A stretch of DNA of 64,000 nt, from NCBI RefSeq assembly GCF_003730195.1, contig NZ_QWGG01000006.1, positions 62,001 through 126,000 on the forward strand. The letters are read 5' to 3'. The position numbers were made by a program, and so were the translations under genes. The notes beneath the pieces were generated by a model. That model ran no database searches. It saw only the letters and a program-made list of their open reading frames with translations, and was not told where the DNA came from. Source of the DNA: Halosimplex salinum (GTDB lineage Archaea; Halobacteriota; Halobacteria; Halobacteriales; Haloarculaceae). Shown in pieces: positions 16,751 through 25,240 of this stretch (position 1 is the first letter of the stretch; each line of letters opens with the position of its first letter).

Positions 16751-18967
16751 TCAGCCCTCGGTCTCCGTCGGCGTGTCCGTCGCACTCACGTCCTCGCCCT
16801 GCTCGGGCGGGACGATCTGCAGGACCGCACCGGTCTCCCCGTCGGGGACGCCGCGGCGGTTCACGAGGACGTAGATCTCGCCGTTCCGGTCCTGACCGAA
16901 CTGCCTGACGAACCAGTCGAACCCGTCGGCGAACTGGAGTTCCGCCATCTCCCACAGTTCGTCGCGCGGGACGTCGCCTGCTCCGATCCCCGGCGTCTCT
17001 TCCTCCTCGCCGGGCGTCTCGTCGCTCTGGGGCGTCCCAGTCCCGGTCCCGGAGTCGGTTCCGGTCTCAGAGTCGGTTCCGGTCTCGGCGGCAGTTTCGG
17101 TCTCGGCGGCAGTTCCGGTCCCGGTGGCAGTTTCGGTCTCGGCGGCAGTTTCGGTCCCGGCGGCCGTTCCGGTCTCGGTCTCCGCTCCCTCGCCCCCGGC
17201 GCCGAAGTCGTCGGGCGGCGTCGCGGTGAACACCCGGCCGAGCGGTTCGGCGCGGCCGGGGTCGGCCGACCAGTCGCCGAAGACGTACGCGCCCTCGAGT
17301 TCGGCGACGGTGTCGTTCTCGTAGCGGTGGCCGCCGACGATGGTGATTCCGACGCTCTGGCCCTCGTAGACGTGCGGGTACTCGACGATCGGATCGATCA
17401 GTTCGCTCCCGTCGTAGGGCGCCTCGTCCGGTTCGCTGTCGGGGCAGTCGGTGATCCCCTCGACGTCGCTCGGTTCCTCGGTGCTGAAACAGTGGGTCCC
17501 CTCCTTGACGTTCCAGCCGTAGTTGCCGCCGCGCTCGACGACGCTGGCCTCCTCCCAGAGGTTCTGCCCGGCGTCGGAGACAAAGAGGTTCCCCTCGGAG
17601 TCGAAGTCGATACCGAAGGGGTTGCGGAAGCCGTAGGCGTATATCTCGTCCATCGCGTCGTCCACGTCGACGAACGGGTTGTCGTCCGGGATCCCGTAGG
17701 GCAACTCCTCCTCGTCCGGTCCGGTCGGCGTCCCGCCGGGGGTGGCGGTGCCGTCGTCGGCCCCCGCATCGACGTCGATGCGGATCACGTCGCCGAGCAG
17801 GTTGTGTCTGAGGTCCTGCCCGTTGCCGCCGTCGTTGGCCTCGTACCAGTCGTCGGCGTGGCCGTACATGTCGTCGTTGGCGCCGCCGCCGTCGCCCATC
17901 GGCACGTACAGGTAGCCGTCGGGTCCGAACGCGATCGGCCCGCCGTCGTGGTTGTACTGCGGGTGGGGGATCCGCAGGAGCTGTCGCTCGGAGTCGGGAT
18001 CGACGGCGGTCCCGTCCTCGTTCGCGGTGAACTCCGAGACCACCTCGACGTGGTCCCAGTTGATCGACGCCAGCTCCTCGGTCGGCGGGGCGCTGTAGTG
18101 GAGGTAGACCCGGCCGTTGTCGGTGAACTCCGGGTGTGTGGTGACCCCCAGCAGTCCCCGCTCGTCGTAGTCCTGCGTCTGGCTCGCGTACAGACCGTAG
18201 AACGTGCCGAGTTCGACCATCCGGTCGCTCACGTCGAGGAGCGGCTCGTCGCGCACGCCGTTCTCGCGGACGAGGTACAGCTCGCCGGTCTGGTCGGTGA
18301 CGAAGAAGCGGCCGGTGCCGTCGTCGGGGTCCGCGAAGTCCGTCGGCGCCGTCAGCGGCCCGTCCGCGACCTGCTGGACGCCCACCTCGGCGCCCGCCTC
18401 GAAGAATCCGGCGCCGACGCCCGGGGCCTCGGTTCCGGTCTCGGTCGCGGTCTCGGTCTCGGTTCCCGCTGCGGTCTCGGTTTCGGCTCCCGGTGTGGCC
18501 GTGGCGCCCTCCGTCACCTCGATGTCGCCGATCATCGTGTTCGGGTGGACGGTACAGATGTACTGGGCCATCTCCTCGGTCGCCGTGAACGTCAGCGACC
18601 GGGTCGCGCCCTCCTCGGACATCGTCTCAGTCGCCGTGATCGTCTCCCCCTGGTCGTCCTGGATCGTGAAGTCGTGGGCCGCGCCGTCCAGGTTCTCCCA
18701 GACGACCTCGTACTCGGTCCCGGCGGTCAGTTCCAGCGTCGGGTTCTCCTCGCCCGCGATGGCCTCCGGCTCTTCCCCCGTCCACGCCGACACCTCGCCT
18801 CCGAATCGATAGGTCCGCTGCTGGCGACCGAGCGCGAGGGCTCCGAATCCCGCGACCGCACCGGTCGCAGCGCCGACTTCGAGGAGCCGTCGCCGCGTGG
18901 GGTGCCACCCGGTAGTCTCGTCCGTCTGCTCAACTGGTCGGTCCGCTTCGCCTGAACTGTCTGTCAT
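16751..18967 (-). CDS. Cupredoxin - GSDH (PQQ-dependent sugar dehydrogenase-like) fusion
   Basis: This 738-aa Tat-exported protein (RRRLLEVGAATG near residue 25) joins a type-1 copper domain (about 50-155, ligands H98, C138, H141, M145) to a six-bladed GSDH domain (about 185-585). The GSDH domain has NHDGGPIAFGPDGYLYV, YGFRNPFGIDF and GNYGWNVKEGTH, as in PQQ aldose-sugar dehydrogenases. A Thr/Glu/Ala/Gly-rich repeat (TETGT type, about 590-650) splits off a last ~80 residues that complete the propeller. Inferred role: extracellular oxidation of a sugar with the built-in copper site as electron acceptor. Substrate and PQQ use are unproven. Confidence 0.8.
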   Translation of the reverse strand: MTDSSGEADRPVEQTDETTGWHPTRRRLLEVGAATGAVAGFGALALGRQQRTYRFGGEVSAWTGEEPEAIAGEENPTLELTAGTEYEVVWENLDGAAHDFTIQDDQGETITATETMSEEGATRSLTFTATEEMAQYICTVHPNTMIGDIEVTEGATATPGAETETAAGTETETATETGTEAPGVGAGFFEAGAEVGVQQVADGPLTAPTDFADPDDGTGRFFVTDQTGELYLVRENGVRDEPLLDVSDRMVELGTFYGLYASQTQDYDERGLLGVTTHPEFTDNGRVYLHYSAPPTEELASINWDHVEVVSEFTANEDGTAVDPDSERQLLRIPHPQYNHDGGPIAFGPDGYLYVPMGDGGGANDDMYGHADDWYEANDGGNGQDLRHNLLGDVIRIDVDAGADDGTATPGGTPTGPDEEELPYGIPDDNPFVDVDDAMDEIYAYGFRNPFGIDFDSEGNLFVSDAGQNLWEEASVVERGGNYGWNVKEGTHCFSTEEPSDVEGITDCPDSEPDEAPYDGSELIDPIVEYPHVYEGQSVGITIVGGHRYENDTVAELEGAYVFGDWSADPGRAEPLGRVFTATPPDDFGAGGEGAETETGTAAGTETAAETETATGTGTAAETETAAETGTDSETGTDSGTGTGTPQSDETPGEEEETPGIGAGDVPRDELWEMAELQFADGFDWFVRQFGQDRNGEIYVLVNRRGVPDGETGAVLQIVPPEQGEDVSATDTPTETEG

Positions 18968-19203
18968 GTGTTTCCCCGTCAGTCACTAGACGGGCGCGAT
19001 GAAAACGACCGAACACCGTTTTCCCGGTATCTGCCGTACAACCTCGATAGAGTAGGCTTAACGTCTCGATCTGGTGGGGGGACCGGTCGGTCGCCGTCCA
19101 GTCGTTTCCGGCGAAACCCCGCCTTACGGAGGCCGCGTGGCGGTCGAACGGCCAGGCGGCTACGGGGTGGTGCGAGACGGCAGGAGAGAACGGGAAGGCG
19201 TCG

Positions 19204-19470
19204 TCAGTCGGCGGCGGCCTCGGCTTCGCAGTCGCAGTCGGGCTTGTCTATCTCGTAGAGGTTCTGTCGGGCGTCGGCGAAGTAGACGTCCTCCTCGACG
19301 ACCCCGACCGTCTCGAGGCGTTCGAGGGCGTAGCGGACGGTGCGTGCCGAGAGCATCGACTCTTCGACGATCCCCTTCTGGGTGAGCGGACCGTCGTACT
19401 CCAGTACTTTGTAGACGAGTTTCGCGCTCGGCGGCAAGTCGCTGAGGTCGTCCCCGTCTGTCTCGGGCAT
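19204..19470 (-). CDS. Small winged-helix (MarR/TrmB-like) transcription regulator
   Basis: This 88-aa protein starts at the ATG at 19470; a TATA element CTTTATTG about 27 bp upstream supports this rather than the longer frame. The single wHTH domain reads SAKLVYKVLEYDGPLTQKGI, then SARTVRYALERLETVGVVEE, followed by a wing. A Cys/Glu tail (DCDCE) ends the protein. It is likely a DNA-binding regulator or general haloarchaeal wHTH factor. Its target is unknown; the divergent membrane protein/RLI pair is the nearest candidate. Confidence 0.75.
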   Translation of the reverse strand: MPETDGDDLSDLPPSAKLVYKVLEYDGPLTQKGIVEESMLSARTVRYALERLETVGVVEEDVYFADARQNLYEIDKPDCDCEAEAAAD

Positions 19471-19669
19471 CGATAGAGCGGAAGGGCGCGCAAACAATAA
19501 AGATTGACACTGGAGACAGCCAACACCCGGAGGAGAAACCGACAGTCCGCCGAAACCGCCAGGGACGCGTCCGGTTCGGGCGGGACGACCGCGCGGCGGG
19601 TCGGGGGACTGCCGTCGGTGTGGGACGGGGAACGAACGGCTTTTGGGGACGCGTAGCGGACACAGAGGT

Positions 19670-19972
19670 ATGGCTACCGAAACCGCCGAGGGCTGGGACG
19701 ACCACCTCCGGGGGCTCACGGTGACGACGCTCGCCTCCCTGCTCGGGCTCGGCGCCGGCGTCGGGGCGTCGTCCCTGGCGACCGGTCCGAACGACCGGCT
19801 GGGACTGTACCTGCTGGCAGCGGCGGTGCTCGTCCAGTTCCCGGTCTACATGGCGATCGGTATCGACGTGGACGACTTCGGCGTGAAGGAGTATCTCTAC
19901 ATCGCCTTCATCACCTTCTCGCTGTGGTTCGTCTCCTGGGGCATCCTGCTGACCGCGGAGACCTCCCTGTAA
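19670..19972 (+). CDS. EMC6-like small membrane protein
   Basis: This 100-aa protein starts at the ATG at 19670, with a TATA-like GGCTTTTGG about 27-30 bp upstream. It has three predicted helices (LTVTTLASLLGLGAGVGAS, LGLYLLAAAVLVQFPVYMAI, EYLYIAFITFSLWFVSWGIL). Its size and topology match the archaeal EMC6-like family related to the ER membrane complex subunit, which would suggest a role in membrane-protein insertion (inference from topology). It ends 2 bp before RLI, so the two are probably co-transcribed. Confidence 0.6.
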   Translation: MATETAEGWDDHLRGLTVTTLASLLGLGAGVGASSLATGPNDRLGLYLLAAAVLVQFPVYMAIGIDVDDFGVKEYLYIAFITFSLWFVSWGILLTAETSL

Positions 19973-19974
19973 CG

Positions 19975-21807
19975 ATGGCGGACGATTCTATCGCGGTCGT
20001 CGACCTCGAGCGCTGTCAACCCGACCGCTGTAACTACGAGTGCGCGAACTTCTGTCCCCCGAACCGCTCCGGCAAGGAGTGCATCGTCACGCGCGAGGAG
20101 CGCTTCGAGGGCGAGGACGGCTACGAGGGCGGCGCCGACCAGATACACATCTCCGAGGAGATCTGTCTCGGCGAGACCTGCGGTATCTGCGTCAACAAGT
20201 GCCCGTTCGACGCCATCGAGATCATCAACCTCCCGCAGGAACTCGACGACGACCCCGTCCACCGCTACGGCGAGAACGCCTTCGCGCTCTACGGCCTGCC
20301 CGCACCCCAGGAGGGGCAGGTCACCGGCATCCTCGGCCCGAACGGCATCGGGAAGACGACCGCCGTCCGCATCCTCGCCGACGAGATGGCTCCCAACCTC
20401 GGGCAGGTCTCGGGCGACCCGCCCGGCTGGGAGGCGATCATGGACGAGTACCGCGGGACGGAACTGCAGAACTACCTGCAGGAACTGCGCGACGGCGACG
20501 TGACCGTCGCCCGCAAACCGCAGTACGTCGACCAGATCCCCGACCAGTTCGACGGGACCACCCGCGAACTGCTCGAACGCACCGACGAACGCGGGGCGCT
20601 CGACGACCTGATCGAGCGGGTCGGCATCCGCCCGGTCGTCGACCAGGACATCGACACCCTCTCCGGCGGCGAACTCCAGCGAGTCGCGCTCGTGGCGTGT
20701 CTCGCTCGCGACGCCGACTTCTACTTCCTCGACGAACTCACCCCCTACCTCGACATCGGCCAGCGGATGACCGCCGCGCGACTCGTGCGGGAACTCGCCG
20801 ACGAGGAGGACCGCTCGATGCTCGTCGTCGAGCACGACCTCGCCATCCTCGACCTGCTCGCCGACACGATCCACGTCGCCTACGGGTCACCCGGGGCGTT
20901 CGGTGTCGTCACGAGCCCCAAATCCACGAAGAACGGCATCAACGAGTACCTCTCGGGCTACCTCGAGAACGAGAACATGCGGGTGCGTCAGGAGTCGATC
21001 ACCTTCGAGGAGCACGCGCCCCGCCAGACCGCGGACAGCGAAGTCGTCGTCGAGTACCCCGACCTCAGCAAGTCCTACGGCGACGGCGAGTTCTCGCTCG
21101 AAGTCGAGGGCGGCGAGATACAGGAGAACGAGGTGCTGGGCGTCGTCGGCCCGAACGGCATCGGGAAGTCGACGTTCGCCAAACTCCTCGCCGGGCGCCT
21201 CGAACCCGACGAGGGCGAGGTGAACGCCCGCCTCGACATCGCCTACAAGCCCCAGTACGTCGAGATCGACCAGCCGATGCGCGTGGACGCCTTCCTCGCC
21301 TCTATCACCGACGACTTCGGCTCCTCGTACTGGAACACCGAAATCGCTGAACCGCTCCAGATCGACGCGGTGATGGAGCAGAACCTCACCGACCTCTCCG
21401 GCGGGGAGCGCCAGCGCGTCGCCATCGCGGCGTGTCTCTCCGAGGACGCCGACCTGTACCTCCTCGACGAGCCGTCGGCCCACCTCGACGTGGAACAGCG
21501 GGTGCGCGCGACCAGCGCCATCCGCCGCTACACCGAGAACCACGACGCCACCGCCCTCGTCATCGACCACGACATCTACATGGTCGACCTGCTCGCCGAC
21601 CGGCTGCTCGTCTTCGACGGCGAACCGGCCCAGCACGGCCACGCGTCCCCGCCCGTCGGCATGCGCGACGGCATGAACGAGTTCCTCGCGAACCTCGACA
21701 TCACCTTCCGCCGCGACGAGCGCACCGGGCGCCCCCGGATCAACAAACCGGACTCGCAACTCGACCGCGAGCAGAAGAACGCCGGCGAGTACTACTACAG
21801 CGACTGA
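19975..21807 (+). CDS. rli: Ribosome recycling/biogenesis ATPase RLI (ABCE1)
   Basis: This 610-aa twin-ATPase iron-sulfur protein splits post-termination ribosomes with aRF1/aPelota. The N-terminal [4Fe-4S] pair has cysteines C14, C19, C23, C27 and C64, C69, C72, C76. The two ATPase domains carry GPNGIGKTTA and GPNGIGKSTF P-loops and LSGGELQRV / LSGGERQRV signatures. Walker B of the first domain is LDELTPYLDIGQR; the second is LDEPSAHLDVEQR. The length is normal and the start is an ATG 2 bp after the EMC6-like gene. Confidence 0.97.
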   Translation: MADDSIAVVDLERCQPDRCNYECANFCPPNRSGKECIVTREERFEGEDGYEGGADQIHISEEICLGETCGICVNKCPFDAIEIINLPQELDDDPVHRYGENAFALYGLPAPQEGQVTGILGPNGIGKTTAVRILADEMAPNLGQVSGDPPGWEAIMDEYRGTELQNYLQELRDGDVTVARKPQYVDQIPDQFDGTTRELLERTDERGALDDLIERVGIRPVVDQDIDTLSGGELQRVALVACLARDADFYFLDELTPYLDIGQRMTAARLVRELADEEDRSMLVVEHDLAILDLLADTIHVAYGSPGAFGVVTSPKSTKNGINEYLSGYLENENMRVRQESITFEEHAPRQTADSEVVVEYPDLSKSYGDGEFSLEVEGGEIQENEVLGVVGPNGIGKSTFAKLLAGRLEPDEGEVNARLDIAYKPQYVEIDQPMRVDAFLASITDDFGSSYWNTEIAEPLQIDAVMEQNLTDLSGGERQRVAIAACLSEDADLYLLDEPSAHLDVEQRVRATSAIRRYTENHDATALVIDHDIYMVDLLADRLLVFDGEPAQHGHASPPVGMRDGMNEFLANLDITFRRDERTGRPRINKPDSQLDREQKNAGEYYYSD

Positions 21808-21873
21808 ACTGCGACGGACAGTCGTCCCGGATACGTCCGAACTCTTTTCCGATATTCCGCCGTACCGACTGGT

Positions 21874-22077
21874 ATGAGCACGGGGCGCGAGATCCGACTC
21901 GTAGAGGAAGACGACGGCTGGTGGTCGGCTATTGACGAGGAGACTGGAGTCGCGAGCCAGGGGCCGAGCAGGACGGAAGCGCTGGCGAACCTCGACGAAG
22001 CCGTCGAGGCGACGCGGGAGGCAGCGGAAGCCGACACTGACGCTCCGGAGCCGGACGCGCCGTGGTTCGACGAGTAG
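21874..22077 (+). CDS. hicB: HicB-family antitoxin
   Basis: This 67-aa mini-HicB contains the RNase H-like beta sheet (IRLVEEDDGWWSAIDEETGV) and the family helix EALANLDEAVEATREA, followed by an acidic Pro/Asp tail. It has no separate DNA-binding domain, so autoregulation would have to use another factor. It directly precedes hicA (3 bp gap); the B-then-A order is the reverse of the classical hicAB order but common in archaea. Confidence 0.85.
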   Translation: MSTGREIRLVEEDDGWWSAIDEETGVASQGPSRTEALANLDEAVEATREAAEADTDAPEPDAPWFDE

Positions 22078-22080
22078 TGC

Positions 22081-22326
22081 ATGTTTTCTCGCGATTTCTC
22101 GGGCGAGGAGATCGTCAACGTCCTTCGCAAGTTCGGATATCGCCACGATCGGACGCGTGGCGACCACGCTATTCTCAAGTACACGCATCCGGAGACGGAG
22201 GAGAAGCGGACGGTCACCGTCCCACTACACGACCGCGTTCGGACTGGGACGCTGCAGAACATCGCCGCTCAGTGCGGAGCGGAAGACTTCCGTTCGTGGT
22301 GTGAATGGATCGACGAACACCGGTGA
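22081..22326 (+). CDS. hicA: HicA-family toxin (mRNA interferase)
   Basis: This 81-aa protein has the double-stranded RNA-binding-like HicA fold: FSGEEIVNVLRKFGYRHDR, the catalytic His segment RGDHAILKY, and RTVTVPLHDRVRTGTLQNIA. HicA cleaves mRNA when released from HicB. The length is typical. The Ser of the usual GSH motif is Asp here (GDH), a common variant. It follows hicB with 3 bp between, so the two are one toxin-antitoxin operon placed immediately after RLI. Confidence 0.87.
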   Translation: MFSRDFSGEEIVNVLRKFGYRHDRTRGDHAILKYTHPETEEKRTVTVPLHDRVRTGTLQNIAAQCGAEDFRSWCEWIDEHR

Positions 22327-22350
22327 TGGGAGCGGCTCGTCCCGGCCGAG

Positions 22351-22390
22351 ATGCGCGACGGCACGAACGAGTCCATAGTCGACCTCGAAT
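22351..22390 (+). pseudogene. Fragment resembling the 3' coding end of RLI
   Basis: Positions 22351-22374 match the RLI gene at 21661-21684 in 22 of 24 bases, and weaker similarity continues to about 22390. Translated, MRDGTNES parallels MRDGMNEF of RLI. It lies 24 bp after hicA and has no start or complete frame of its own. It is best read as a decayed partial duplicate flanking the HicBA module. Confidence 0.5.
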
Positions 22391-22440
22391 CACTTCCGGT
22401 CACAGCGATCGGGCCGGTCTGCTCGGAGCGAAGTTCTCGA

Positions 22441-23070
22441 CTACCCGGACTGCGCCGACGCGAGCACGCGGGCGACGTACTGCTGTCGCCAGAGCAGCCA
22501 GCCGCCGAGACACACCGCGAGCAGACCCAGCGCGGTGACGCCGACGGCGTCCCAGTGGGTCTTCGCGAGCGCACAGGACAGCGTCTCCCGCGCACACGCC
22601 CCGAACAGGGGTCGGGCGACGGCACCGAGATACACCAGCCCGGTTCCTACCGTTACGGCGGCGAGGCCCGCCAGTCCCTTCAGCAGGATCTCCCGAGTGC
22701 TCGGCGGGTCGGTGAGGATCGACTCTCGCACGTCTGCGCGCGGTCCCGCCGCCTGCGAGAACCCGGCGGTCAGGAGCAACAGGAGCGCGACGGGGGCGAC
22801 GAACAGCCCGATCGACATCATCCCCAGGATCGCGAGGCCCGTCGTCGGGAGAGCGGCCGCCCAGACGAGCGGCGTCCGGTTCGTCCACGCGCCGACCGCG
22901 GCGACGACGGCGAGCGCGACGACGGACAGTACCCACGCCGCGAAGTACGCGTCGGCGAACGGGTCCGGGTAGAGCAGGGCGAACGCGGCCGCACCCGAAG
23001 CGACGACGGCGAGCGCGCTCGACTGGCGGGCGGCCGCCTCGGGCGACGGGACGCCGATCGCGAGCGTCAC
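22441..23070 (-). CDS. Hypothetical multi-pass membrane protein
   Basis: This 209-aa protein starts at a GTG at 23070; an AT-rich element (CGAAAATCG) about 27 bp upstream supports it. The frame is also open to 23205, but the extra N-terminal residues look non-coding. There are about 6 hydrophobic segments, for example SSALAVVASGAAAFALLYPD, YFAAWVLSVVALAVVAAVGA and AVGVTALGLLAVCLGGWLLW, and three Cys between the last two helices. No family is recognised. It is convergent to HicBA. Confidence 0.65.
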   Translation of the reverse strand: MTLAIGVPSPEAAARQSSALAVVASGAAAFALLYPDPFADAYFAAWVLSVVALAVVAAVGAWTNRTPLVWAAALPTTGLAILGMMSIGLFVAPVALLLLLTAGFSQAAGPRADVRESILTDPPSTREILLKGLAGLAAVTVGTGLVYLGAVARPLFGACARETLSCALAKTHWDAVGVTALGLLAVCLGGWLLWRQQYVARVLASAQSG

Positions 23071-23291
23071 GGGCGCGGAACACCCCGATTTTCGCCGCGC
23101 GGTTCGACGGTCGGGCTCGCGACCGAAGGGCACATCGCGACAGATCCTTCGTAGAGGGGGACCGTCAGAGTATCGCCGGTCGCCGGCATCACCCCCAGTC
23201 GACACGGCCAGTCCCGCTGTACGGCCCGCCCTTCGTACGCCGGCATCGGGCTTACCGCTCCGACGGGAGTACCGACCGTAGAGCTTCGATT

Positions 23292-24245
23292 ATGCCCGAA
23301 ATCGGATACACCCTGTCGAGCGAGGAGCACCACCCGAACGACCTCGTCGAGTACGCCACTCGCGCGGAGGAGGTCGGCTTCGACTTCCTCTCGGTCTCCG
23401 ACCACTACCACCCGTGGAACAGTAATCAGGGCGAATCGCCGTTCGTCTGGTCGACGCTCGGCGGCGTCGCCGCGGCGACAGACGACATTGACGTCGGCGT
23501 GGGCGTCTCGGCACCGATCGTTCGGATGCACCCGGCGGTCTACGCGCAGGCGGCCGCGACGGCGGCGGCGATGTTCGACGGCCGGACCTTCTACGCCGGC
23601 GTGGGGACCGGCGAGGCGCTCAACGAGCACGTCGTCGGCGACCGCTGGCCCGAACACGAGGTCCGCCTGGCGATGCTCGCGGAGGCCGTCGAGGTCGTCG
23701 ACCGACTCTGGAGCGGCGAGCAGGTCAGCCACCACGGCGAGCACTACACCGTCGAGAACGCGAAACTGTTCACGCTCCCCGAGGAGCGCCCACCGATCTG
23801 CGTCTCGGCGTACGGCGAGCGCACCGCGAAGGCAGCCGCGGAGTTCGGCGACGGCTTCTGGTCGGTCGGCCCGCAGGAGACCGTCGAGACGTGGGAAGAA
23901 GCGGGCGGCGACGGCCCCCGGCTCTGCCAGCTACAGGCCTGCGTCGCCGACAGCGAGGCCGAAGCCGTCTCGACCGCCCACGAGCTGTGGCCGAACTCGG
24001 CGTTACCGGGCGAGTTGAGCAACGTCCTGCCGACGCCGGTCCACTTCGAGCAGGCGACGGAGCTGGTCTCCGAGGAGGACATCGCCGAGGGGAGTATCCT
24101 GACCGGCCCGGATGCCCAGCAACACATCGATTCGATTCAGGAGGCGATCGACATGGGCTACGATCACGTCTACACCATGCAGATCGGCGACGACCAGGAG
24201 GCGCTGTTCGACCTCTACCGGGAGGAGGTCCTCCCGTCGTTCTAG
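23292..24245 (+). CDS. F420-dependent LLM-class oxidoreductase (G6PDH-like group)
   Basis: This 317-aa protein is a luciferase-like TIM barrel that uses coenzyme F420. It has the N-terminal strand EIGYTLSSEEHHPNDLVEYA, then DFLSVSDHYHPW, GVGVSAPIVRMHPAVYAQAA and a long AGVGTGEALNEHVVGD segment, all typical of the F420-dependent glucose-6-phosphate-dehydrogenase-related group (TIGR03557-like). The substrate is unknown; it may oxidise an alcohol or sugar phosphate. It is followed by an SDR on the same strand 117 bp downstream. Confidence 0.82.
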   Translation: MPEIGYTLSSEEHHPNDLVEYATRAEEVGFDFLSVSDHYHPWNSNQGESPFVWSTLGGVAAATDDIDVGVGVSAPIVRMHPAVYAQAAATAAAMFDGRTFYAGVGTGEALNEHVVGDRWPEHEVRLAMLAEAVEVVDRLWSGEQVSHHGEHYTVENAKLFTLPEERPPICVSAYGERTAKAAAEFGDGFWSVGPQETVETWEEAGGDGPRLCQLQACVADSEAEAVSTAHELWPNSALPGELSNVLPTPVHFEQATELVSEEDIAEGSILTGPDAQQHIDSIQEAIDMGYDHVYTMQIGDDQEALFDLYREEVLPSF

Positions 24246-24362
24246 GTGGGCCGACGACCCGGACCGACGACCGTCGCGGCCCGTCGGCCGTGCTGTCGCC
24301 GCTCGCACCCGGTCGCTCCTCCACTCCGAAACGCCGTTGCACGTGCGGCCCGACACACCGCC

Positions 24363-25160
24363 ATGGGAACCATCACTGCCGATTTCTCCGACGAGACGGT
24401 GATCGTCACCGGCGCGAGTTCCGGCATCGGCCGCGCGGTCGCCGTGGGGTTCGGCGAGGCCGGCGCGACCGTGATCAACGCCGACGTGCGCGCCGACCCC
24501 AAGGACCAGAACGCCGAGGCAGCGGCCGGCGACGCCGAGACGCCGACCCACGAACTGATCGACGACGAGACCGAGGGCCGCGGCGTCTTCGTCGAGACGG
24601 ACGTCTCGGAGTACGACGACCTCGCCGCCGTCGTCGAGGGCGCCCGCGAGTTCGATGGGGTCGGCGTGATGGTCAACAACGCGGGTATCCACGTCAGCCG
24701 CGAGTTTCTCGACGTGACGCCGGCGGAGTACGACCGCCTGCACGCCGTCAACGCCCGCGGGGCCTTCTTCGGGACGCAACTCGCCGCCCGGGACATGATC
24801 GACCGCGGCGAGGGCGGTGTCGTCGTCAACACCGCCTCGACCACGAGCGGACACGCCGAGTGGGAGCACTCACACTACGCCACGACCAAGGGCGCGGTGA
24901 AGATGCTGACCCAGAGCGCGGCGCTCGAACTCGCCGAGCACGGCGTCCGCGTCAACGCCGTCGCGCCCGGTCCCATCGCCACCGAGATAACCGAGGGCTG
25001 GTCGCAGCGCGCCGAGGACTCCGTCGGCGGCGGGCGACGGCCGCCCACCCGCGCCGGTCGCCCGGAGGACCTGAAAGACGCCTACCGCTACCTCGCCAGC
25101 GAGGGCGCCGACTACGTCACCGGCGAGACGCTCTGGGTCGACGGCGGAAGCCACATCTGA
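24363..25160 (+). CDS. Short-chain dehydrogenase/reductase (glucose 1-dehydrogenase-like)
   Basis: This 265-aa Rossmann enzyme has the cofactor motif TGASSGIG (about residues 15-22), the structural NNAG, the catalytic S-Y-K set (Ser in NTASTTSG, HYATTKGAVK) and the C-terminal TGETLWVDGG. D at the end of beta-2 (NADVRAD) suggests NAD(H) preference. An acidic stretch (about residues 45-75) is inserted after beta-2. The ATG at 24363 is chosen over the longer open frame because the fold starts there. The substrate is probably a sugar or alcohol. Confidence 0.85.
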   Translation: MGTITADFSDETVIVTGASSGIGRAVAVGFGEAGATVINADVRADPKDQNAEAAAGDAETPTHELIDDETEGRGVFVETDVSEYDDLAAVVEGAREFDGVGVMVNNAGIHVSREFLDVTPAEYDRLHAVNARGAFFGTQLAARDMIDRGEGGVVVNTASTTSGHAEWEHSHYATTKGAVKMLTQSAALELAEHGVRVNAVAPGPIATEITEGWSQRAEDSVGGGRRPPTRAGRPEDLKDAYRYLASEGADYVTGETLWVDGGSHI

Positions 25161-25240
25161 CCGGCCGCTACTCCTCTCGACTTTCGAACAAAAACCGGCT
25201 TCAGCGAGCGCTTTTCTGTCGGTCGGTCGTCGGTTCGTAC

